64,000 nucleotides of DNA, from contig JAAEQD010000178.1 of assembly GCA_024231855.1 (NCBI GenBank), forward strand, positions 1 to 64,000. The letters run 5' to 3'. Each line of letters starts with the position of its first letter. The first letter of the stretch is position 1. The notes beneath the pieces were generated by a model, which worked only from the letters and a program-made list of their open reading frames with translations, did not search any database and was not told the origin of the DNA. The stretch is from Candidatus Zixiibacteriota bacterium. GTDB lineage: Bacteria; Zixibacteria; MSB-5A5; UBA10806; 4484-95. Shown here piece by piece: positions 54,923 to 61,074 of this stretch. The position numbers and the translations under genes are program-made.

Positions 54923-56083
54923 TTATTTTAAATTGACCTTCAACTCCAGCGATTTTTCGGATTGTGAACGAACGACAACATTGAATGATTTTAGGCCGTT
55001 AGCAGTTAGTTCGGCGACAATATTTTTTACATCAACAGTTGATTCAATGTCATAGGCGGCGGCGCTGCCCGAAAATGTACGTCTATCAATTGCTTTAATT
55101 CCCGGAATCCTATCAGTCAGCTCATGTTTAAATGTAACCAGATCTTCTATTGATTTGAGGCCATTGACAAATAACGTAATTGGTATGGTCGGGGAAGCTT
55201 TTTCGGCTGTCCAATTATCTATTATTCCAGGGATAATATCAATAGCCGCCATCTCGGCCGCGTTAGAAATCGCTATTTCCCCGCTTTCAAGCTGTGTGAG
55301 CTCTGTAGTGGATGCCGATGTTGAGCTGCCGGCGATTTCTTCCCCGTTATCTATCCGATAAGCTTTCAGTGTTACCATCGCTTGTACCGAAACCGAATCG
55401 GTCCGGGGGCTGGATGATTGCACCGCGCGCGAAATAGCTTTGCCGACAATCATTATATCAGCGTTGTACGCGGCGGCGAATTTTAAAGCCTGGCCAACCT
55501 TGTCGGCATAGAATGATCTTTCCATGTCGGGATTAAGGTTTTCCAGCAGGCTGACTTGATCAATGGATTTGAATCCCTTAATGCTCAGTACATTCCATAT
55601 GATATTTTCAGCGTTATTGGTTGATCTCGACTGGAAATGCCAATGTACGATATCTATATTCTTTTCCTGGATGAGCACTAAAATACGGGGAAGGTTTTTC
55701 CTGAAAGACAGCAAGCCGAGAGCGGCCAGATCATGCTCGATATTTTCGAAAATCAGATCGGCTTTAATCGAGATTTCGTAAGTCGCGTCCGTGCCGGTTT
55801 TCACGCCCTCGCCGATGACTTCGATTTTAATTAAATAGCCGCCTGTTTTGGAGAAAATATTCTCCTCGATTATGGTCATGTTGGCGGCAATCGTTTTGGC
55901 AGTCAGAAACCTCTCAACCGCTTTAGCTACAGCCTTCTTTGTGGCCTCATCGAAAGCCAAACCTCGGGCCGTAATAGTATCAGATTCCACGATATCCGCC
56001 TGCCCGATCGTCTCAATTGTAACTTGTCCGGCAAACAAGGTCGAGGCGATCATTGTTATTAAGACGACAAATACGATTTTCAT
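54923..56083 (-). CDS. exported FlgT-like protein
   Basis: 386 residues with a signal peptide (about 1-18). The first domain (about 20-115: A-x-G-x-A...A-T-K-K-A-V-A-K-A-V-E-R-F...G-Y-L-I-K) resembles the FlgT N-terminal fold. A middle domain (120-280) and a short C-terminal domain follow. FlgT belongs to flagellar basal-body factors, but no flagellar genes are here, and such domains also occur in general lipoprotein clusters. It starts 4 bp after the LPP20-like gene upstream. Probably periplasmic envelope protein; exact role unknown. Confidence 0.6.
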   Translation of the reverse strand: MKIVFVVLITMIASTLFAGQVTIETIGQADIVESDTITARGLAFDEATKKAVAKAVERFLTAKTIAANMTIIEENIFSKTGGYLIKIEVIGEGVKTGTDATYEISIKADLIFENIEHDLAALGLLSFRKNLPRILVLIQEKNIDIVHWHFQSRSTNNAENIIWNVLSIKGFKSIDQVSLLENLNPDMERSFYADKVGQALKFAAAYNADIMIVGKAISRAVQSSSPRTDSVSVQAMVTLKAYRIDNGEEIAGSSTSASTTELTQLESGEIAISNAAEMAAIDIIPGIIDNWTAEKASPTIPITLFVNGLKSIEDLVTFKHELTDRIPGIKAIDRRTFSGSAAAYDIESTVDVKNIVAELTANGLKSFNVVVRSQSEKSLELKVNLK

Positions 56084-56087
56084 ATTT

Positions 56088-56918
56088 CTACAACTCCTGA
56101 TTTACAAGAAATGCCACCCGGCATTGATTTAAAAAGTCCAAATTATCTCTAAATGATATCAGTAAAGAAGCATCGCTTTCCGATATTACTATATCGCAAC
56201 CAGCTTTTCCGGATACGCTTAAGCCTCTAACCGTAATGGGTTTTTCACCAACGCGCAAAAGAGCGTCATTCTCATTGGTGACATATTGAATCAAACCCAG
56301 TTTCAGCGCCGGCTTTCTATCCGCCAGGCCCAATCCGTAAATTTCCTGGCCGTTCTCATCCAGAATCTTCGGCGCGATAGCATAAGCTATTGACCTCTCG
56401 CGACAATCTACGATCAGACCGGTATATAATGATTCAGGCGCTCGGGATTGTGAAGCAGCCGCCAATTCCGCGAACCTGGCCCCTGTGGGAGCTAATATGG
56501 CGTTGATTATCTTGCCTTTTAAGACATATTCGGCGTCAATCAAAATTGAACTGTCAGCCATCAGACATGGCATGCTGATGGTTTTGATCTCAAGAATACT
56601 ATTTTCTACCTGGTTGGAGGCAATCTCCGATGCGCTTAATATATCGTTGATCTTTGCTTCAGAGTCGAAATTCAGGTTTTTAAATATGGATAATAGTTTA
56701 TCGGTGGCATCTTCTCTGGCTGAAATTACCGCCGATACACGTTGCCGGGCGGGCGAGAGTTCAGGATTGGGTATACCGATACCTTGCGCGTTCATTGTCA
56801 TATTGCTCCAATCAATAGCGCCTTCAGGAAACTCCTGGACAAGCGTCTGTTGGCTTAAAGCAATAGCTGATAATATTAGCAAACAAATTACCAGGGCAAA
56901 TGTTTGCACAACCCTCAT
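56088..56918 (-). CDS. LPP20-like exported protein
   Basis: 276 residues from the ATG at 56918; the frame has another ATG at 56930, but GGAGGAG lies between the two and serves the later one. A signal peptide (about 1-24) is followed by an LPP20-type segment (IDWSNMTMNAQGIG, then A-R-Q-R-V-S-A-V-I-S-A-R-E-D-A). It lacks a lipobox Cys, unlike 51655-52704. First gene of the envelope operon; its upstream side faces tRNA-Gly. Confidence 0.72.
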   Translation of the reverse strand: MRVVQTFALVICLLILSAIALSQQTLVQEFPEGAIDWSNMTMNAQGIGIPNPELSPARQRVSAVISAREDATDKLLSIFKNLNFDSEAKINDILSASEIASNQVENSILEIKTISMPCLMADSSILIDAEYVLKGKIINAILAPTGARFAELAAASQSRAPESLYTGLIVDCRERSIAYAIAPKILDENGQEIYGLGLADRKPALKLGLIQYVTNENDALLRVGEKPITVRGLSVSGKAGCDIVISESDASLLISFRDNLDFLNQCRVAFLVNQEL

Positions 56919-57076
56919 TAACTCCTCCATTTTATTATCTATTATAGTGTTATCGTCATTATGGAGTTTATCTTAAGATTTGCGTTATTTCAAGGAAAAT
57001 ATGCGTTTTTTCAAATTAATTCAGCAGAATGTTTCATCTTGACGATGCGCTACGATTAAGCTATTATTCAGCATAA

Positions 57077-57148
57077 GCGGGCGTAATTCAGTGGTAGAAT
57101 GTCAGCTTCCCAAGCTGGACGTCGTGGGTTCGACCCCCATCGCCCGCT
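57077..57148 (+). tRNA. tRNA-Gly, anticodon CCC
   Basis: Complete cloverleaf. Acceptor stem GCGGGCG/CGCCCGC with discriminator T, D loop AGTGGTAGA, anticodon loop TTCCCAA (anticodon CCC), T arm GGGTTCGACCCC. CCA is not encoded. It reads GGG codons. The accessory genes at 57.6-60.8 kb begin directly after it, a common insertion site for genomic islands. Confidence 0.95.
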
Positions 57149-57187
57149 ATGTAACTTCTTGTTATACAATCAGTATGAAGTCAATAA

Positions 57188-57470
57188 TTAGTAAGTGCCT
57201 TGTACGTGCCTCTTGTTCTTGGAGCACTTGGCTTTCAAGAAATCGGTGCCCTCTTGAAATAATATATCAGGGATTGAATCAATGATGATTTCCGGCTCAA
57301 AACTAATAAGATTTTCGAAAGTGTCCGGCTTATTTATTTCGCCGCGACATCTGGCCGTCCATAAGTTCTTTCAGCTGGCCCAGGTCATGGTCTCGTAGAT
57401 ACATGAACTTCTCGTTAAAATTATGGTCTGGTATAATGATCCTGCTGTATGACGTTTTAGTTCCACTCCT
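57188..57470 (-). pseudogene. possible frameshifted coding remnant, family unknown
   Basis: In the 418-bp gap between tRNA-Gly and the Shedu-like gene, two overlapping minus-strand frames without a proper start join into one plausible protein. The first runs from 57470 to about 57340 (contains I-I-I-P-D-H-N-F-N-E-K-F and L-R-D-H-D-L-G-Q-L-K-E-L-M). The second runs from about 57350 to the stop at 57188 (contains E-P-E-I-I-I-D-S-I-P-D-I-L-F). A single frameshift near 57335-57350 would connect them. I do not recognise the family. This could also be chance coding. Confidence 0.3.
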
Positions 57471-57566
57471 TTACCCCCTTACTGTATGAATATCCTCAGG
57501 CCATGCCTGCACTTTAATACATAGACCTTTTGAAATTCCTTATACGCCATTCTCTTTCTCATAAGC

Positions 57567-58559
57567 CTATTTGCGTATTTTATCCTTCATCCGTGCAAGG
57601 ATATCATCGTATGTACGCAAAATCAAGCTTGGAACATCTGAGTCTATCTGCTTTCTTAGAATTGGATCGATTTCCCCGGTTCTCCCGATTATAACAAACA
57701 GTCTGGGTTTGTATGCGAGTAGACCGTACTGTTTATAAATGTTATCCCTTTGTTTACTGTCCTCGAAATAGCTTCCATATGTACGTAACTGCGCAGCAGC
57801 TTCAAGCACTGCTGCTGAAAAACGAATTCGATTCTTCTTAAAAATATAGATTTTCTGGGATGGCTTTTTGAGTTCTAGAATATCGCACAATTTACTGGTA
57901 TCTGCTGGTTCTAACATGAAGTCAGGAATCAGATTTTCCCCCTTGGTATTCTCTAGTACTATTTTTGAATGTAGGTTTCCATAGCCTTCACCAAGAATAA
58001 AATCCGGATATCGTTCAAAGAACTCCTGCAGATCGCTCTCCTGTGTGCTTTTGGAGTTAACGAGATACTCAAGTTCCTCAACCGCTTTGCGTAGCAACAA
58101 ACCCTCAATGGAGTATGTGTACAATAAACTATGGTACTGGTTCTTCTCGTCAACAAATTTACACTGGCCATCGGCGGTCAGAAAGCTTATACGCGCTACT
58201 CCGTCGACCAATGTTAATGCAAGAAACTCTTCATCCGACGTCTCTTCTGTATAAACGAGAACATATGGTCCCGAAATCGATTCTTCACTATGCCGATAGG
58301 TCGCACTAGACCAATCATTGTCGTGTTCGGATCGGAAGACGACAGTTTTCCCTCCAACTTCGAATTCGTACCAACTCGCAATTCCATATGATCCTGAATC
58401 GGCGTTCATCTCTTCTCGTGTTTTACCTGGCAACCCGCTAATTTGGGCATGAACCAGAGTGAATTTCTCCGGTGGCGGATCGGGCACACCATAGTGTTCT
58501 AGATTTTCGACCAAAAATATAGTGCGATCCCCAAGTCTCTGTAGGATTTTTACCGGCAT
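57567..58559 (-). CDS. Shedu-like (DUF4263) nuclease, candidate anti-phage defence protein
   Basis: 330 residues. The C-terminal half matches the DUF4263/SduA domain. It has Q-E-F-F-E-R-Y-P-D-F near 178-187, then P-D-F-M-L (Asp213) and D-I-L-E-L-K-K-P (Asp226, Glu229, Lys231), which form the PD-(D/E)xK active site, then A-A-A-Q-L-R-T-Y (Gln257). The N-terminal half (1-160) is a beta-rich domain of unknown type, as usual in Shedu proteins where it serves sensing. GGAG lies 5 bases before the ATG. Shedu acts alone in known cases; here two membrane proteins are encoded directly upstream. Defence function is inferred from the family. Confidence 0.78.
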   Translation of the reverse strand: MPVKILQRLGDRTIFLVENLEHYGVPDPPPEKFTLVHAQISGLPGKTREEMNADSGSYGIASWYEFEVGGKTVVFRSEHDNDWSSATYRHSEESISGPYVLVYTEETSDEEFLALTLVDGVARISFLTADGQCKFVDEKNQYHSLLYTYSIEGLLLRKAVEELEYLVNSKSTQESDLQEFFERYPDFILGEGYGNLHSKIVLENTKGENLIPDFMLEPADTSKLCDILELKKPSQKIYIFKKNRIRFSAAVLEAAAQLRTYGSYFEDSKQRDNIYKQYGLLAYKPRLFVIIGRTGEIDPILRKQIDSDVPSLILRTYDDILARMKDKIRK

Positions 58560-58663
58560 AGAATCTCCATCCTTTAATAAATAATTCTACCCAAAACCAT
58601 TCATCAAATTTCACCCTAAAAAGGTACCACAAGCTCTGAAGCTTAACACCGCCTTATCATGAG

Positions 58664-60313
58664 CTATTGTCTATAGTTCCACATAGTGTATTTCTTGTTT
58701 CCACATTTGTAGCATCGTTGCTTAAGAAACGCGGACGTGAACGATCTATGCTCACAAGTTGGACATTTCCCGACCAAGGCTATAGTTAACGCAAGCAAAA
58801 TTGAAACCAATATCCCTGCGGAGGAGAATGCAAACTGTAATGCCACTGGAGAATCTCGGCCTGCGGAGACAGCATAAAAACAAAAGCAGACAATGATTAT
58901 GGCGAATTCCAGAATAACCATAAGAGATTTGCCTATTATACCCTTTAATGATACTGCAACGCGAACAGAAAGCGGGTATGAACAGAAAAGGAGTGCTCCC
59001 ATATATGTCACTGTCGAATAGCCGATGCCCTCCAAAGCTCTCAATATTGCGTCGTAGTGTGATTTATCAGAAGTTATATTCCAAAAGATGATGAGAATTA
59101 TCGCGGGTAGCAATGAACCAAAGAGCAAGGCGGCAACGTAGGGAATTATCTTGAAAATACTATGTTTGCCTTCGTGATATAAACATGCAAATCGTGTGAA
59201 ATCTGCGCGTAACAGTAGATACAGCGTTATCACACCAAGAGGGACATTTAGGTACTTAATATGTACTTCTGATAAGTCTGACCATACTAATTCTTTAACG
59301 TCCCCCGCCGCTAAATAAACGGCAACCGGTAACATTGACATAAGCGCGCCAGAGATATAAGCATAAAGGTAATTAACGTTTTGAAAGGGTGAAAGGCGCT
59401 GGAGATTAATTAATCTTTTTCGATTCGTTGGGTGTACCGAGATAAAATATATAAAGGCATCTTTTAGCCGCCGCCATATATGGTTCCTCTTCTCCGTGAG
59501 CTTCTTCATAAAGATTGACCGAAGCCCCTTAACATCGCCCATTAGCTGCCCGGCTCGCAAGTCATGCAATAGCTCTCGCTCGATAAAAAACGCCCGTGAG
59601 AATAAAATCCAGACAAACCATGAGAGTAACGCAAACAGGACCGGGGGAACGATCGTGAACAATTCATCATACCAGTAAAACTGGAAACGACGGATGATAT
59701 AAATACTAAAACATAAGGCGATCGCCACAGCAAATGCGATGTGTATGGCCCTCAAGAACCATTTAATGCGTAAGTCTGCCGAGAAATCGTGAGCCTCCAC
59801 ATGAGAAAGTTCATGTAAGACAATCGGCAAGGCTTCGTCAGCATTTTTTTCATGTAGTATTACCAGTCCTCTAGTCACGATTATCTGGGCAAAACCACGT
59901 ATATAACGAAGACGCGCGTTCGGCGTGTTTGATGTGATATCGTATAAGAATCTTACCTTCTCCCCTAGCGACATCATCTTTAAGTATAGTTCGATATCCT
60001 TCAAAATAGGTTTGAGAACCGGAGTTGAGTCGTTTATAAGAAACCTCTCATATGTCTGTTTTCGCCGGCGGTCCCTCCAAAAAGAAACGATCAATAATAA
60101 CATTGTTAATATTAGGACTGTCCCGGGGAATCGAAACCAAAACGTTACAGGTATGGCTTCATACTGCTTTGACGATTCTATGTATAATAAGCTTCGAACA
60201 ATTAAAAACGACAGCGCAACCAGGAAAAAATTGGCAAGAACGGTACCGAACAACAACTCGTTGACACCTAATCGTCTGAGCACTTCTATCGGATGAAGAG
60301 TTACCAAGGTCAA
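58664..60313 (-). CDS. M48-type membrane zinc metalloprotease with C-terminal zinc ribbon
   Basis: 549 residues. Two N-terminal membrane helices (about 25-45 and 63-80), a soluble domain with the zinc motif H-E-L-S-H (His167, Glu168, His171), then two helices and the candidate third ligand Glu247 in E-L-L-H-D-L-R-A, matching the M48 layout. Five to six more membrane helices follow, and a C-terminal four-cysteine ribbon (C-P-T-C...C-Y-K-C, about 515-540). M48 enzymes such as HtpX degrade membrane proteins. The start is TTG, at 60313 or 60307. It begins 3 bases after the small membrane protein gene and is followed after 104 bp by the Shedu-like gene. Confidence 0.75.
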   Translation of the reverse strand: MTLVTLHPIEVLRRLGVNELLFGTVLANFFLVALSFLIVRSLLYIESSKQYEAIPVTFWFRFPGTVLILTMLLLIVSFWRDRRRKQTYERFLINDSTPVLKPILKDIELYLKMMSLGEKVRFLYDITSNTPNARLRYIRGFAQIIVTRGLVILHEKNADEALPIVLHELSHVEAHDFSADLRIKWFLRAIHIAFAVAIALCFSIYIIRRFQFYWYDELFTIVPPVLFALLSWFVWILFSRAFFIERELLHDLRAGQLMGDVKGLRSIFMKKLTEKRNHIWRRLKDAFIYFISVHPTNRKRLINLQRLSPFQNVNYLYAYISGALMSMLPVAVYLAAGDVKELVWSDLSEVHIKYLNVPLGVITLYLLLRADFTRFACLYHEGKHSIFKIIPYVAALLFGSLLPAIILIIFWNITSDKSHYDAILRALEGIGYSTVTYMGALLFCSYPLSVRVAVSLKGIIGKSLMVILEFAIIIVCFCFYAVSAGRDSPVALQFAFSSAGILVSILLALTIALVGKCPTCEHRSFTSAFLKQRCYKCGNKKYTMWNYRQ

Positions 60314-60316
60314 TTC

Positions 60317-60754
60317 CTAACTCTGTCTAGTAGAACGAAGTAAGCAGGCCGAAGGATAATTTCGTAGTAACTTCTTGATATCTCTAGTCACTTGCTGCAA
60401 TTCTCGTGATGGAACGTTTAGATCTCCACCAGTTTTGCGTAAATCATTGATAATCTGGTTGATTTCAGTGTCTGAAAGAGCCTCTTCTTTGGTTCCATCA
60501 ATCCACCTTTTAAGCAGGCCAGCTATTCTATCTTTAGCCACGTCTTTTATGGCACCAAGGAATACTCCTCCAATTAATGAGCAAATTATAAGTGCGTAAG
60601 GTAAAGTGTCTTCTATTCCAAAAGCATGCCATGGATCCCTGGGTGGCATTTTGAATTCTTGCTGTGCGAGTTGCTCATAAAAGCCTAGAATGTCCATTTC
60701 TTTAGGGGCTAAAGATAACACTATGCAAGTGGAAACACGTTTAGCTTCTGCCAT
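60317..60754 (-). CDS. small membrane protein of unknown function in the Shedu-like operon
   Basis: 145 residues from the ATG at 60754, which has a perfect GGAGG 5 bases upstream; the frame is open to 60790 but those extra residues lack a ribosome site. A soluble N-terminal part (1-50) is followed by one membrane helix (about 50-68, LIICSLIGGVFLGAI) and a basic/acidic helical tail. No family recognised. It is the first gene of a three-gene unit with the metalloprotease and Shedu-like nuclease. It could be a substrate, sensor or effector; position alone supports this. Confidence 0.68.
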   Translation of the reverse strand: MAEAKRVSTCIVLSLAPKEMDILGFYEQLAQQEFKMPPRDPWHAFGIEDTLPYALIICSLIGGVFLGAIKDVAKDRIAGLLKRWIDGTKEEALSDTEINQIINDLRKTGGDLNVPSRELQQVTRDIKKLLRNYPSACLLRSTRQS

Positions 60755-60825
60755 ATAACCCTCCATTATCGCAGGATTCATTTGGAACAAAGTCTTCTGG
60801 AACTTTATTGTCGTTGCCGGTGAGA

Positions 60826-60854
60826 ATGTTACAAATCGGTTTGAATTTCGTCAA
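60826..60854 (-). promoter_or_regulatory. sigma70-like promoter of the 60754-57567 operon
   Basis: Minus strand: TTGACG (60849-60854), 17-base spacer, TAACAT (60826-60831), about 70 bases before the start at 60754. The rest of the gene-free stretch 60755-61074 shows nothing I can assign. Confidence 0.45.
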
Positions 60855-61074
60855 GGTTTTTTTATGTTGCCGCTAATGCTTTGTCTGAGCCGCAATACTC
60901 CGTTTTAGCTGAATGCATAGTATTAGCTCCTAAACAGTATGCTTAAAAAACGCCAATTAACCATTTAAAACCGCGATCGTAGAATGTTTCATGCCGTGCT
61001 ATTGACGTAATAACATAAATATACTATCCACAGATCGCTTTTTCCACAACGTACAGTTATAGGATGTACATGAT

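Noticed and set aside
61024-61048. Two near-matches to a DnaA box (CTATCCACA and TTTTCCACA)
   Set aside because: Only two imperfect boxes and none of the usual origin neighbours (dnaA, dnaN, gidA, parAB); short matches are expected by chance.
57077-61074. Direct repeat of the tRNA-Gly 3' end marking an integrated island
   Set aside because: I looked for a second copy of the T-arm/acceptor sequence up to 61074 and saw none, and no integrase gene is present; the island border is therefore not shown.
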